A DNA stretch of 64,000 nt from Bacteroidota bacterium (GTDB lineage Bacteria > Bacteroidota > Bacteroidia > Cytophagales > Cyclobacteriaceae). Below, piece after piece: positions 52,030 through 61,505 of the stretch. Positions within the stretch are counted from its first letter, which is position 1, and every line of letters begins with the position of its first letter. The translations under genes and the position numbers were made by a program. Where the stretch lies: assembly GCA_016191555.1 (NCBI GenBank), contig JACPVX010000041.1, forward strand, positions 62,001-126,000. Direction: 5' to 3'. The notes under the pieces are model-generated. The model was given only the letters and a program-made list of their open reading frames with translations. It was not told the origin of the DNA and did no database searches.

Positions 52030-53490
52030 ATGTCGCCATTGCTGGTATCTTCCATTCTCGTTGTCTACTTCCTCGCACTCATTACCATTTCTTACTTTAC
52101 TTCCAAAGGAGCCGACAGCACCACTTTCTTTACCGGAAACCGCCAGTCGCCTTGGTATTTAGTTGCCTTTGGTATGATTGGCTCCTCTCTTTCAGGGGTC
52201 ACATTCGTTTCGGTGCCTGGCAATGTGGGAAAAATTGGGTTTGGGTATTTTCAGGTGGTAATTGGGTACTTGTTTGGGTATTGGGTGATTATTAGTGTAT
52301 TGATGCCGCTTTACTATCGGCTGAACGTTGTTTCTATTTATACCTACCTGGAACAACGCTTCGACAATTGGTCGTATAAAACAGGGGCCCTCTTCTTTTT
52401 GATCTCGCGCACCATCGGCTCCAGCTTGCGATTATTTTTGGCAGCCACCATTCTTCAACTTTTCTTGTTCGATGCCTGGCATGTTCCCTTCATTGTTACC
52501 GTTGCCACCACCATTGTGTTGATTTGGGTTTACACCTTCAAAGGTGGTGTGAAAACAATTGTGTGGACCGATTCATTCCAAACACTCTTTTTAGTGACCG
52601 CTGTGGCTGTAACAGTTTGGCAGATTGCCGATAAGCTCGATTTCAGTTTTGCTTCGATGGTTTCCTCTATTCAAGAAAATGGCTATTCCCGGATTTTTTA
52701 TTTTGACGATGTCAATTCCAAACTATTTTTTCCTAAACAATTTTTTGGCGGAGCCTTTATTGCCATTGCCATGACAGGTCTTGATCAGGAGATCATGCAA
52801 AAAAACCTGACCTGCAAAACATTGGGTGATGCCCAGAAAAACATGTTTTGGTTTAGCCTCACGCTGGTCTTCGTTAATCTTCTATTTCTAACACTGGGCG
52901 CTCTATTATATATCTACAGTGCGCAAAAGGGTTTGGCAATTCCTGCATTGTCAGACGAATTGTATCCCCGCCTTGCCTTCAATGAATTGGGTACTTTCGT
53001 GGGTATTTTATTTTTACTTGGAATTACAGCCTCCTCTTACGCCAGTGCCGACTCGGCTTTGGCCGGACTCACCACTTCGTTTTGCATTGATTTTCTTCAA
53101 TTCAAAAACAAAACCGAAGCGGTCAAGCAACGTCAGAAATTCATCGTGCATGTGGGCTTTTCATCGCTATTCCTTATCATCATTCTTGTTTTCAAAGAAC
53201 TGAATGAAAAATCGGTGATTGATGCTGTGCTGAATGTGGCCGGATATACCTATGGGCCGCTGTTAGGTCTTTTTGCGTTTGGGATTTTCACCAGACGAAA
53301 CGTACGGGGTGTGATGGTGCTGGCTTGCTGTATTCTATCTCCAATTCTCTCTTATGTATTGAGTTCGAATTCAGAGAATTGGTTTAGTGGCTACAAAATC
53401 GGGATTGAAATTTTGATTATCAATGGGCTACTCACTTTTGCAGGACTCTTTTTGATATCTCAGCTGCAGAAAAAGCCTACAACCATATAA
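52030..53490 (+). CDS. Sodium:solute symporter (SSS family)
   Basis: 486 residues, about 13 membrane segments. STTFFTGNRQSPWYLVAFGMIGSSLSGVTFVSVPGNVG in helices 1-2 and GGVKTIVWTDSFQTLFLVTA, DLDQEIMQ-like GLDQEIMQKN and ASSYASADSALAGLTTSF in helix 8 mark the LeuT-fold SSS family (sodium site). The solute cannot be deduced. Single gene. Confidence 0.9.
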   Translation: MSPLLVSSILVVYFLALITISYFTSKGADSTTFFTGNRQSPWYLVAFGMIGSSLSGVTFVSVPGNVGKIGFGYFQVVIGYLFGYWVIISVLMPLYYRLNVVSIYTYLEQRFDNWSYKTGALFFLISRTIGSSLRLFLAATILQLFLFDAWHVPFIVTVATTIVLIWVYTFKGGVKTIVWTDSFQTLFLVTAVAVTVWQIADKLDFSFASMVSSIQENGYSRIFYFDDVNSKLFFPKQFFGGAFIAIAMTGLDQEIMQKNLTCKTLGDAQKNMFWFSLTLVFVNLLFLTLGALLYIYSAQKGLAIPALSDELYPRLAFNELGTFVGILFLLGITASSYASADSALAGLTTSFCIDFLQFKNKTEAVKQRQKFIVHVGFSSLFLIIILVFKELNEKSVIDAVLNVAGYTYGPLLGLFAFGIFTRRNVRGVMVLACCILSPILSYVLSSNSENWFSGYKIGIEILIINGLLTFAGLFLISQLQKKPTTI

Positions 53491-53550
53491 AAAGCATCAG
53501 GTAGACGGTGCGGGAGAAGGTGCTTTTGATGAACTTCATTTTGGGATTCG

Positions 53551-53850
53551 TTAGTTCTTCGTGAAGGTAAATTCCTGGAGGTTGTTACCTTTTTTTACTT
53601 TGATACGGTAGGTGCCCTGGCTAACATGCTTAAAATCGATCACCATTTTTCTTCGGATGAGGCGATGGGAAGTAACGAGATAGCCGGATGACGAATAAAC
53701 TTCCACTTCTCCGCCTTTGTACTGCCTGGTCGTCTTCAAGATAAAAAGTTGATTGTCTGAGAGCGTTGTCAAGGCGGGTTTGGGTGCTGCCATGGAGAGA
53801 GATGCGATCACGAGCAGCATGGTGGTGGAGAGTGCAATGAATGTCTTCAT
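53551..53850 (-). CDS. Short secreted protein resembling a lone T9SS C-terminal (Por) domain
   Basis: 99 residues. Signal peptide MKTFIALSTTMLLVIASLSMAAP. The mature part, about 75 residues, is a small beta-sandwich-like unit: GGEVEVYSSSGYLVTSHRLIRRKMVIDFKHVSQGTYRIKVKKGNNLQEFTFTKN. This resembles the type A sorting domain of type IX secretion cargo (VYDxxGRxV ... GxYxxKVxxG), but with no cargo part before it. It may be a decayed or regulatory stand-alone unit. Confidence 0.6.
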   Translation of the reverse strand: MKTFIALSTTMLLVIASLSMAAPKPALTTLSDNQLFILKTTRQYKGGEVEVYSSSGYLVTSHRLIRRKMVIDFKHVSQGTYRIKVKKGNNLQEFTFTKN

Positions 53851-54080
53851 CTATTAGCGTTTGGCACACCAATCGCAACAGATGTGCCACAACTATTTCA
53901 AGATAACCCGACCATTCGATGCCAATCAAAAAACCGTGAATACGCAGCGCAATGAAAGTTTTTTACTTTTTTAAAGATCGATTCACTAGACAGCAACAGA
54001 TAAAAAGTAAGATTCTTGAATCCAAGTTTGGGAAACTTTGTCTCACAGAAATTTTAATAAGCTAAGATTCAAAAGCTGAT
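53851..54080. other. Intergenic stretch without clear function
   Basis: About 230 bases between the short secreted protein gene and the promoter of initiator tRNA. No ORF, repeat or stable hairpin supported. Confidence 0.4.
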
Positions 54081-54111
54081 TTGTTTATTAAGCGCAATGG
54101 TTCTACTTTTG
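54081..54111 (+). promoter_or_regulatory. Promoter of the initiator tRNA gene
   Basis: TTG at 54081-54083 and TACTTTTG at 54104-54111, spacing 20; the tRNA begins 10 bases later. Confidence 0.75.
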
Positions 54112-54121
54112 CCATCCAAAT

Positions 54122-54194
<73 letters not shown>

Positions 54195-54202
54195 CAAAAC
54201 CA

Positions 54203-54228
54203 AAAGAGACCGATAAAACGGTCTCTTT
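54203..54228 (+). terminator. Terminator of tRNA-fMet
   Basis: AAAGAGACCG-ataaaa-CGGTCTCTTT, directly after the tRNA and before era. Confidence 0.85.
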
Positions 54229-54246
54229 GCATTTCTATCCTTATCA

Positions 54247-55128
54247 ATGTCCACCCCACACAAATCCGGTTTCGTAAGTATTGTTGGCAAGCCCAATGTG
54301 GGCAAATCGAGCCTGATGAACCGGTTGGTGGGCGAAAATCTATCCATCATCACCGCCAAGGCGCAAACTACCCGCCACCGCATTATGGGCATTTTGAATG
54401 GCGAAGATTTTCAAATCGTCTATTCCGACACGCCTGGCATGCTGGAACCCAAGTACGAACTACACGAAGCGATGATGAGCTACGTGAAAGTTTCGCTGGA
54501 CGATGCGGATCTGGTGCTGCTGATTGTGGAACTGGGTGAGAAATTTGACGAGAAGTTATTCGAGCCTCTAAAAAACCTGACCACACCCATCGTCTTGTTG
54601 ATCAACAAAATTGATTTGGCGAAGGGATCGCAGGTAGTGGATAAAATTGCTTACTGGAAAGACCTGATTAAGGCCGTAGAAATCATTCCGGTTTCTGCCG
54701 TTTCAGGCGAAAATTTAGACTCACTCCTTCCCGTCATCAAAAAGTATTTGCCCGAGCACCCCGGCTATTACCCAAAAGATGACCTGACCGACCGAAGCGA
54801 GCGCTTTTTTGCCGCTGAGATGATTCGCGAAAAAATCTTTACCAACTACGATCAGGAAATTCCATATAGCTCGGAAGTAGGCATTGAATCTTTTAAGGAA
54901 GAAGAAAAGATCATTAAGATTCGCGCGACCATTTATGTGGAGCGCGACTCCCAAAAAGGCATTTTGATCGGAAAAGGAGGCAGTTCACTTAAAAAAGTGG
55001 GTACCGAAGCCCGCAAAAGCCTTGAATCCTTCTTCGGCAAACAAGTATTTCTGGAAACGCATGTAAAAGTGGCCGACAATTGGCGCAAACACAGACTGAA
55101 ACTCAAGCATTTCGGCTATCTGGAATAA
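54247..55128 (+). CDS. era: GTPase Era
   Basis: 293 residues. G1 VGKPNVGKSSL, G2 TTRHR, G3 SDTPGM, G4 NKID, G5 VSA; C-terminal KH domain with GKGGSSLKKVGTEARKSLE. Required for 30S assembly (binds the 3' end of 16S rRNA). Followed by der, so two assembly GTPases are adjacent. Confidence 0.97.
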   Translation: MSTPHKSGFVSIVGKPNVGKSSLMNRLVGENLSIITAKAQTTRHRIMGILNGEDFQIVYSDTPGMLEPKYELHEAMMSYVKVSLDDADLVLLIVELGEKFDEKLFEPLKNLTTPIVLLINKIDLAKGSQVVDKIAYWKDLIKAVEIIPVSAVSGENLDSLLPVIKKYLPEHPGYYPKDDLTDRSERFFAAEMIREKIFTNYDQEIPYSSEVGIESFKEEEKIIKIRATIYVERDSQKGILIGKGGSSLKKVGTEARKSLESFFGKQVFLETHVKVADNWRKHRLKLKHFGYLE

Positions 55129-55211
55129 AGGTGCTCTCCATTTGGCACTATTGACTTAACTTGCGGCTTCAAACATCATTTATGGGCTTTTGCCCCGGCT
55201 TTTAAAATCTT

Positions 55212-56519
55212 ATGGCAAATATTGTAGCAATTGTAGGAAGGCCAAACGTAGGGAAATCTACTTTTTTTAATCGCCTCGTAGAGCAGCGGCAAGCCATTAT
55301 GGACGATATGCCGGGCGTTACCCGCGATCGCCACTACGGCTATGCTGAGTGGACTAATAAATTTTTTACGGTAATCGATACGGGCGGGTATGTTACCGGC
55401 TCTGACGATAAGTTTGAATCGGAAATTCGCAAGCAGGTAGAAATGGCGCTTGATGAGTGCACGGCTGTGATTTTTATGGTCGATTGTAAAACAGGCCTTA
55501 CGGGATTTGACAATGAGTTCGCCAAAATAATCCGCAGATCTAAAAAACCGGTGTTTGTAGCGGCCAACAAAGCCGATACGCCTTCCAAAAACTTAGAAGC
55601 AAACGAGTTTTATGAATTAAACATGGGTGAGGTATTTCCGATTTCTTCTGAAAATGGAGGCGGAACCGGAGAGTTACTCGATGCATTAGTCAAAACCTTT
55701 GCCAGCGAAGGTGTCGAAGATCCGGATGCGGGTATTCCTAAAATTGCGATTGTCGGTAGACCCAATGCGGGAAAATCATCTTTGTTGAATGTTTTGCTGG
55801 GTAATGAGCGCAGCATTGTAACAGACGAAGCCGGTACCACTCGTGATGCCATTCACTCGCGTTACAAAATGTTTGGCAATGACTTTATTCTGATTGACAC
55901 GGCCGGTATTCGTAAGAAAAGTAAGGTGACAGAGGATGTTGAATTTTACTCGGTATTGCGATCACTCCGGGCGTTGGAAGAAAGTGACGTAGTCATTGTA
56001 GTTGTCGATGCTGAAAGGGGTTTAGAGTCGCAGGACATTAATATTATTGTGCTGGCGCAAAAGCAGAATAAGGGAATCGTGATTATGGTGAATAAGTGGG
56101 ATCTCATTGAAAAGGATACCAAAACTGCCGATACCTTTAAGAAGGATATGTTGGAGAAGCTGGCACCCATCGATTATATCCCCATGATTTTCGCATCCGC
56201 ATTGACCAAACAGCGCATATTTCAGGTTATTGAAAAAGCGGTGGTTGTTTTCAACAATAAAACGAAGCGCATTCCTACTTCTCAACTGAACGATGCGATG
56301 CTGCCGGAAATAGTCCACTATCCGCCTCCAGGCATGAAGGGCAAACATATTCAAATCAAGTACATCACGCAGGTGACGGCCAAGTCTCCGGCCTTTGCTT
56401 TTTTCTGTAATCTTCCTCAATATATTCAGGAATCGTATCAGCGGTTTTTAGAAAACAGACTGCGAGAAAAATTTGATTTTGAGGGAGTACCCATTCGTTT
56501 ATTCTTCCGGAAGAAGTAA
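55212..56519 (+). CDS. der: GTPase Der (EngA)
   Basis: 435 residues, two G domains in tandem: first GRPNVGKSTFFNRL, DTGGY, NKAD; second GRPNAGKSSLLNVLL, DTAGIRKKSKV, NKWD; then the C-terminal KH-like domain (YPPPGMKGKHIQIKYITQV). Needed for 50S assembly. Confidence 0.97.
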   Translation: MANIVAIVGRPNVGKSTFFNRLVEQRQAIMDDMPGVTRDRHYGYAEWTNKFFTVIDTGGYVTGSDDKFESEIRKQVEMALDECTAVIFMVDCKTGLTGFDNEFAKIIRRSKKPVFVAANKADTPSKNLEANEFYELNMGEVFPISSENGGGTGELLDALVKTFASEGVEDPDAGIPKIAIVGRPNAGKSSLLNVLLGNERSIVTDEAGTTRDAIHSRYKMFGNDFILIDTAGIRKKSKVTEDVEFYSVLRSLRALEESDVVIVVVDAERGLESQDINIIVLAQKQNKGIVIMVNKWDLIEKDTKTADTFKKDMLEKLAPIDYIPMIFASALTKQRIFQVIEKAVVVFNNKTKRIPTSQLNDAMLPEIVHYPPPGMKGKHIQIKYITQVTAKSPAFAFFCNLPQYIQESYQRFLENRLREKFDFEGVPIRLFFRKK

Positions 56520-56631
56520 TAGCAAACGATTGATTTGCCTAATGACCGATAGGTAAGATCACTTTTGGAGCTCTTTTGGATAAAAAACATAATTTTTTCT
56601 TACGTAAAGCTTCAAATTTGCCCGTTTCTGC

Positions 56632-56639
56632 TACCTTTG
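56632..56639 (+). promoter_or_regulatory. -7 box of the small lipoprotein gene
   Basis: TACCTTTG, exact TANNTTTG, 26 bases before the ATG at 56666. No TTG at the usual distance. Confidence 0.45.
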
Positions 56640-56665
56640 CGCAAAATTTTAATAACCTGTAAACT

Positions 56666-56866
56666 ATGAAAAAATTTATCGCATCTGTTATCGTATGTGG
56701 CTTTGCAGTAGCAATGGTTGCTTGCGGTGGTGGCAAAGCTAAAGAAGAAGCTGCTGCTAAAGCTAAGGCTGATTCAACTCGCGCGGCTGATTCAGTTGCT
56801 GCAGCTAATGCTGCCGCTACTGCTGCAGCTGATACAACGAAAGTTGACTCTGCTGCTGTTAAGTAA
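56666..56866 (+). CDS. Small Ala-rich lipoprotein
   Basis: 66 residues. Signal with lipobox AMVAC (Cys20), then a low-complexity tail of Ala, Lys, Asp, Ser and Thr (KAKADSTRAADSVAAANA) with helix-like character. Short, abundant-looking envelope lipoprotein in its own unit with promoter and terminator. Function unknown; Lpp-like spacing roles are imaginable but unsupported. Confidence 0.7.
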   Translation: MKKFIASVIVCGFAVAMVACGGGKAKEEAAAKAKADSTRAADSVAAANAAATAAADTTKVDSAAVK

Positions 56867-56893
56867 TCAATCCCACAAAGATTGTTTCCCGGG

Positions 56894-56920
56894 AAAGGCT
56901 TTAGTGATAAAGCCTTTTTT
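56894..56920 (+). terminator. Terminator after the small lipoprotein gene
   Basis: AAAGGCTTT-agtgat-AAAGCCTTT followed by more T; ends just before the SprT-like start at 56929. Confidence 0.9.
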
Positions 56921-56928
56921 TATTGCCT

Positions 56929-57552
56929 ATGAATTCTGAAAACGTCCGAAAAATACTTTCCGAGCACATTCCAGCAGCCGCGCTTGAGTATTGTTTTCGA
57001 TTGTGGGAAGAAAGTCCGTTCATTTTCAAAACCACCAAAACACGGGCTTCTAAAGTTGGCGACTTCAGCTACCGGCCCGGACGAACGCAGCAAATCACCA
57101 TCAATAAAGATTTGCACCCTTACCTATTCTTAACGACTTACATTCACGAAGTAGCCCATCTAAAGGTGCATGCCATTCACGGATCGCGTGTACTGGCGCA
57201 TGGGAATCAATGGAAATCAAAATTTCAGGAGCTGATGCATCCCGTTCTCAATCGGGAAATCTACCCGGCATCATTACTTACCATCCTCAAAAAACACATG
57301 GCCGACCCCATGGCTTCCAGTTTTTCTGATTCGGAACTGACGGCCGCATTTCGCCAACAAGATGAAAAAGCGGGTAAAGCTATTTTTCTATCTCAACTGC
57401 CGGAGGGCAGCATTTTTGGACTGCAAGGGAAGTGGTATAAAAAAGGAAAGGTTCGCAGAACGCGCGCCTTGTGCGTAGAACTTAAATCGAAACGCAATTA
57501 TCTCGTGCCGCTAGACATAGAAGTAAGTAGTGCACAACTGCCTTTGCTATAG
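56929..57552 (+). CDS. SprT-like zinc metalloprotease domain protein
   Basis: 207 residues from ATG 56929 (an in-frame TTG at 56923 is unlikely). HExxH as YIHEVAHLKVH (His73, Glu74, His77), followed by GSRVLAHGNQWKSKF with a later His; this is the SprT-like zinc peptidase signature. The C-terminal region (LQGKWYKKGKVRRTRALCVELKSKRNYLVP) seems to replace the usual zinc ribbon. Related SPRTN cleaves DNA-protein crosslinks; the bacterial function is unknown. Its TAG directly abuts the stop of the convergent murQ gene. Confidence 0.85.
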   Translation: MNSENVRKILSEHIPAAALEYCFRLWEESPFIFKTTKTRASKVGDFSYRPGRTQQITINKDLHPYLFLTTYIHEVAHLKVHAIHGSRVLAHGNQWKSKFQELMHPVLNREIYPASLLTILKKHMADPMASSFSDSELTAAFRQQDEKAGKAIFLSQLPEGSIFGLQGKWYKKGKVRRTRALCVELKSKRNYLVPLDIEVSSAQLPLL

Positions 57553-58353
57553 TTATTTTCGACTATCGATGGCTTTGCGCACGCTGCCAAATTCATTCAA
57601 TAAAATTTCGGCTTCCTCGGCACTTACTTTCAGTTCTTCCATAATCATGCGAGCTCCACGTTTCACCAACTTGTGATTGGTGAGTTGCATATCTACCATT
57701 TTGTTTCCCTTTACCCGTCCAAGCTGAATCATCACCGCAGTAGAGATCATATTGAGCACCAGTTTTTGTGCAGTCCCTGCCTTCATGCGAGTGCTTCCGG
57801 TTACAAACTCCGGACCGACAACTACTTCAATAGGATGGTCAACGGCAGCTGCCAATTCACTGCCTTCGTTGCAGGTGATGCAGCCCGTGACAATATTATT
57901 TCTTCGCGCCTCCTTTACTCCGCCAATTACGTAAGGTGTTCTCCCCGAAGCAGCGATACCAATGAGCACATCATTCTGATTGATGGAGAAAGTGTTTAAA
58001 TCTTCCCATGCTTGGTGCTCATCATCTTCGGCATTTTCTACCGCACTGCGAATGGCTTTATCGCCACCGGCAATCAAACCAATTACCTTACCATGCGACA
58101 CCCCATAGGTTGGTGGAATTTCAGAAGCATCTAAAATACCGAGTCGGCCACTGGTGCCTGCACCGATATAGAATAATCGGCCTCCGTTTTTCATCTTAGC
58201 AACGATTGCTTTTACCAATCGCTCAATATGGGGAATGGCTTTCCCGACTGCAGCCGGCACTGTGCTGTCTTCGCGGTTGATGCGCGCCAAAAGATCGGCC
58301 ACCTCCATTTTATCGAGATGATCATGCAATGATGAAGCTTCGGTGGTAGTCAC
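57553..58353 (-). CDS. murQ: N-acetylmuramic acid 6-phosphate etherase MurQ
   Basis: 266 residues from GTG 58353-58351. SIS-fold markers: FYIGAGTSGRLGILDASEIPPTYG, AASGRTPYVIGGV, and the family motif GSTRMKAGTAQKLVLNMISTAVMIQLGRVKGNKMVD. It cleaves the lactyl ether of MurNAc-6-P to GlcNAc-6-P in cell-wall recycling. It is about 30 residues shorter than the E. coli form, at the ends. Lies two bases after the kinase gene. Confidence 0.94.
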   Translation of the reverse strand: MTTTEASSLHDHLDKMEVADLLARINREDSTVPAAVGKAIPHIERLVKAIVAKMKNGGRLFYIGAGTSGRLGILDASEIPPTYGVSHGKVIGLIAGGDKAIRSAVENAEDDEHQAWEDLNTFSINQNDVLIGIAASGRTPYVIGGVKEARRNNIVTGCITCNEGSELAAAVDHPIEVVVGPEFVTGSTRMKAGTAQKLVLNMISTAVMIQLGRVKGNKMVDMQLTNHKLVKRGARMIMEELKVSAEEAEILLNEFGSVRKAIDSRK

Positions 58354-58355
58354 AA

Positions 58356-59201
58356 TTATTGAATATCTTTTTGGTGAAACAAGGTAAGTCCGGCAATGGG
58401 TCCTTCGAGAATATTTTTGACGGTAATGCCTTTGTCGTTGGCCACCTGACGCAAAACATCGCTGAAATAAAAAGCAATAGAGCCGGTGAAGTGTACTTTC
58501 AGATTTTGATAGTTCTCGTACTTCATCACGTTATTCTCATAAAACTCTGCGAAGCTTTCATATACCATATTATAGCAATATGGTTCTTTCAAGTGTTGAA
58601 AGATGAACTTGGCAAAACTGGCCAGAAATGCTCCCGGCTTTTCCTGTTGATATACTTTTTCTAGTACTTCTTCGCGTGACCACGGAAAACGTGCATTAAA
58701 TTGTTCTTCCAGTTTGGCCGGCATTCTTTTTCTAAACCGATCAAAAATTAATTTTTTACCTAGCGATGTGCCGGATCCTTCATCGGCTAAAATCCAACCG
58801 AGGTTAGCCACGTTGCCTATGATTTTTTCGCCATTGTACAGACAGGAATTTGAGCCCGTTCCCAAAATACAAGCGATACCGGGTTCGCGCCCACAAAGTG
58901 CTCGCGCTGCCGCCAGCAGATCCCAGCCAACTTCAATTTGAGCATCCGTAAAGTGGGTTAAAAATGCTTCTTGTATGATGCGTTGGTTTTTCTCTGAAGA
59001 CACACCCGTTCCATAGAAAAATATCTTAGTCACCGGCTCCGATGCTACGGGCAACAATGATTCTTCCAGAATACTTTTTAAATGCTCGATGGGTTGGTAA
59101 TACGGGTTAAAACCGGGGCTTTGAGCCTGCGCGATGGTGCCGTCTTGCTTTAGAAGCCGCCAATCAATTTTAGATCCACCACTGTCTGCTACGATAATCA
59201 T
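58356..59201 (-). CDS. BadF/BadG-type N-acetyl-amino-sugar kinase
   Basis: 281 residues. ASKHA ATPase motifs: IIVADSGGSKIDWRLL (phosphate 1), FYGTGVSSEKNQ, and ACILGTGSNSCLYNG (phosphate 2), with ILADEGSGTSLGKKLI. Belongs to the BcrAD/BadFG group that includes GlcNAc and MurNAc kinases. Coupled to murQ (two bases), so the substrate is likely MurNAc or GlcNAc released in wall recycling. Confidence 0.88.
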   Translation of the reverse strand: MIIVADSGGSKIDWRLLKQDGTIAQAQSPGFNPYYQPIEHLKSILEESLLPVASEPVTKIFFYGTGVSSEKNQRIIQEAFLTHFTDAQIEVGWDLLAAARALCGREPGIACILGTGSNSCLYNGEKIIGNVANLGWILADEGSGTSLGKKLIFDRFRKRMPAKLEEQFNARFPWSREEVLEKVYQQEKPGAFLASFAKFIFQHLKEPYCYNMVYESFAEFYENNVMKYENYQNLKVHFTGSIAFYFSDVLRQVANDKGITVKNILEGPIAGLTLFHQKDIQ

Positions 59202-59261
59202 CCTTACAAGTAAAAAGTTAGAGTTACAATTTTAGGTGTTTTAATTGAAAGAAAGGTGCTG

Positions 59262-59498
59262 CTAGTTACCTGACTGCAAGGTGCCGATAACCTTAAATTT
59301 TTCAAACACTCTTTCCGTGTGTGGTGCGTCTTTCAATTCGTCTGTCAAATCCTGCCCGGCCCAGTGCTCGTAATGTTTGCCGTTGCGCCACATTTTTGAG
59401 GTTGTAACATCATAAATCAATCCGCGAAATGCTACCCATACTTCCGGTTTATCATTGCCATTTCGCAACGCTAACTGGCTTTTGGTAAATTCAGTCAT
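59262..59498 (-). CDS. Cytochrome b5-like heme-binding domain protein
   Basis: 78 residues, one domain. FTKSQLALRNGNDKPEVWVAFRGLIYDVTTSKMWRNGKHYEHWAGQDLTDELKDAPHTERVFEKFKVIG fits the bacterial cytochrome b5-like domain; the two His (in HYEHW and APHTERV) may be the axial heme ligands. No signal or anchor. The start overlaps the RDD gene by 8 bases, suggesting that it works at the membrane with that protein. Confidence 0.8.
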   Translation of the reverse strand: MTEFTKSQLALRNGNDKPEVWVAFRGLIYDVTTSKMWRNGKHYEHWAGQDLTDELKDAPHTERVFEKFKVIGTLQSGN

Positions 59499-60204
59499 TC
59501 AGTTTTGACGTTACATGTTGGTAATCTTTGATGATGGTATACAAGAATTTAACGGGTGGTAAATCGGTATCTACACCCAGCAGCAGTTTGATTTTAGTAG
59601 TTAAAATAGTCATGGGTTGAGGGTTTCCCAACTGAACATTAACGTGCAATGCTTCTTTGATCAGTTTGATATCTTGATCCGATAGATTGACGACTTGAGG
59701 AAACTGAACAACATAACCTTCTTCCATGTTTTTCAAGATTTGCGATGCCGAGTGAGGCGTAACGGCTTTCATTTTCACTACGGTAGTCCCACCGGCAATA
59801 TCACCCAATCGTTGGCCATTGGGAGTTAATACAATGCATGTAATGGCTACAGAACCCACCATGATTACGTCTACCGGCCAGAGTAAAAATCGAAACAGAT
59901 AATTGAGAATGGTGGGCGATTCGCCATCTAAACGTACCACCCTCAGTTGTAAAGCCATTTTGCCAGGGGTCTGGCCATTCATAAGTATTTCAAAAAGTGG
60001 GTTGTAAAAGAAAATCGGGAGGTAGACAAGTATTAAGGTCCATCCTTCCATCAAACCTGTTTCAGCCAACATCAATCCCATGATGATCAGGTAAGCGATA
60101 AAAATGAGGCCATCAATAAAAAACGCCAGAATCCGATCCCACAATCCGGCAACCTGATATTGGATTAAAACATTTTGAGTTGTACGGACATTTATGGTTG
60201 GCAT
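59491..60204 (-). CDS. RDD-family membrane protein
   Basis: 237 residues from ATG 60204. VAGLWDRILAFFIDGLIFIAYLIIMG (R-x3-x-D), GQTPGKMALQLRVVRLDGESPTILNYLFRFLL, which are the RDD marks, and three or more helices. Its gene is divergent from the dipeptidase. RDD genes commonly stand next to SpoIIM and DUF4129 genes, which here lie on the other strand beyond the dipeptidase. Confidence 0.88.
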   Translation of the reverse strand: MPTINVRTTQNVLIQYQVAGLWDRILAFFIDGLIFIAYLIIMGLMLAETGLMEGWTLILVYLPIFFYNPLFEILMNGQTPGKMALQLRVVRLDGESPTILNYLFRFLLWPVDVIMVGSVAITCIVLTPNGQRLGDIAGGTTVVKMKAVTPHSASQILKNMEEGYVVQFPQVVNLSDQDIKLIKEALHVNVQLGNPQPMTILTTKIKLLLGVDTDLPPVKFLYTIIKDYQHVTSKLND

Positions 60205-60252
60205 AGCAAAAAGGATCAATTATCTTTCCTGTTCAAATATAAAACCAAAGTC

Positions 60253-61503
60253 ATGAATAAATTGAAATCGCTTAGCATACTGCTGCCAGTTTTTATTCTC
60301 ATTTCATGCGGGGAAAAGAAACCCGTAGAACGTATGAATGATGAACAGCTTCGGGCGTATGCCGATGAGTTGGCGCATCAGTTTATCATTACCGATGGTC
60401 ACGTAGACCTTCCCTTTCGCTTAAAAGTGAAAAACTTTAAAATCGAGCGTGAATATATGGGGATTCCGGTGGCAACAAAGGAGGGTGATTTTGATTTTGA
60501 ACGTGCTCAAAAAGGTGGCTTGGATGCACCCTTTATGTCAATTTATATTCCTTCCTCGTATCAACTGCAACCCGACAAAGGCAAGGCATTAGCCGATTCA
60601 ATGATCAATATGATCAATGGCATTACCGAGCAACTGCCCGATAAATTTGCGCGTGCCAATTCGCCAGCGGAAGTAGAGGCGAACTTTAAAGCCGGAAAAA
60701 TTTCCTTGCCGATGGGCATGGAAAATGGTGCGCCGATTGGCGATGATCTTAAAAACATCCGCTATTTCTACGACCGCGGCATTCGCTACATCACACTCAC
60801 ACATGGTAAAGACAATCAAATTTGTGATTCATCGTACGACACCACTCGTACCTGGAATGGGTTGAGTCCGTTTGGCAAACAAGTGGTAGAAGAAATGAAT
60901 CGGGTAGGCATTATGGTAGATATTTCACATGTTTCGGACAGTACTTTTTACCAAGTGATGAAATTATCGAAAGCGCCTTGCATCGCCTCGCATTCGTCTT
61001 GTCGGTTTTATACCCCCGGTTTTATTCGCAATATGAGCGATGATATGATTAAGTCATTGGCAGCACATGATGGTGTGATTCAAATTAATTTCGGTTCTAC
61101 GTTTTTAGATTCAACCGTTCGTGCTGAGAACGATGCGAATCGTAAAAAGCTGCGTGCTTTGCTAGACGAGAAAAAGTTGAGTGAATCTGACTCATTGGCC
61201 AAACCGGTGATGGAAGAATTTAAAAAGCAGAACCCATCGCTATTTGCGGATGTGGAAACGGTTGCCAATCACATCGACCATGTGGTGAAATTAGTCGGCA
61301 TCAACCATGTGGGTATCGGTTCTGATTTTGATGGCGTTGGCGATAGTTTGCCAACCGGATTGAAAGATGTATCGCAATATCCCAACCTGATTTATGCATT
61401 ACTAAAACGCGGTTACACAGCCGAAGACATCGAAAAGATTTGTTACAAGAATGTGTGGCGTGTATGGAACAAGGTGGAAGAGGTGGCGAAACAAAGTAAG
61501 TAA
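60253..61503 (+). CDS. Membrane dipeptidase (M19 family) lipoprotein
   Basis: 416 residues from ATG 60253 (frame open from 60175, but lipoprotein signal LISC fixes this start). Metal ligands: His-x-Asp in ITDGHVDLPFRL, Glu in GMENGAPIGD, then VDISHVSD, SHSSCRFY and IGSDFDGVGDSLPTGLKD. Cleaves dipeptides, probably in the periplasm. The SpoIIM-like gene begins two bases after its stop. Confidence 0.92.
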   Translation: MNKLKSLSILLPVFILISCGEKKPVERMNDEQLRAYADELAHQFIITDGHVDLPFRLKVKNFKIEREYMGIPVATKEGDFDFERAQKGGLDAPFMSIYIPSSYQLQPDKGKALADSMINMINGITEQLPDKFARANSPAEVEANFKAGKISLPMGMENGAPIGDDLKNIRYFYDRGIRYITLTHGKDNQICDSSYDTTRTWNGLSPFGKQVVEEMNRVGIMVDISHVSDSTFYQVMKLSKAPCIASHSSCRFYTPGFIRNMSDDMIKSLAAHDGVIQINFGSTFLDSTVRAENDANRKKLRALLDEKKLSESDSLAKPVMEEFKKQNPSLFADVETVANHIDHVVKLVGINHVGIGSDFDGVGDSLPTGLKDVSQYPNLIYALLKRGYTAEDIEKICYKNVWRVWNKVEEVAKQSK

Positions 61504-61505
61504 CC

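Noticed and set aside
53490-53527. AAAAGCA...TGCTTTT pair after the symporter gene
   Set aside because: Loop over 20 bases and no T run; not a convincing terminator.
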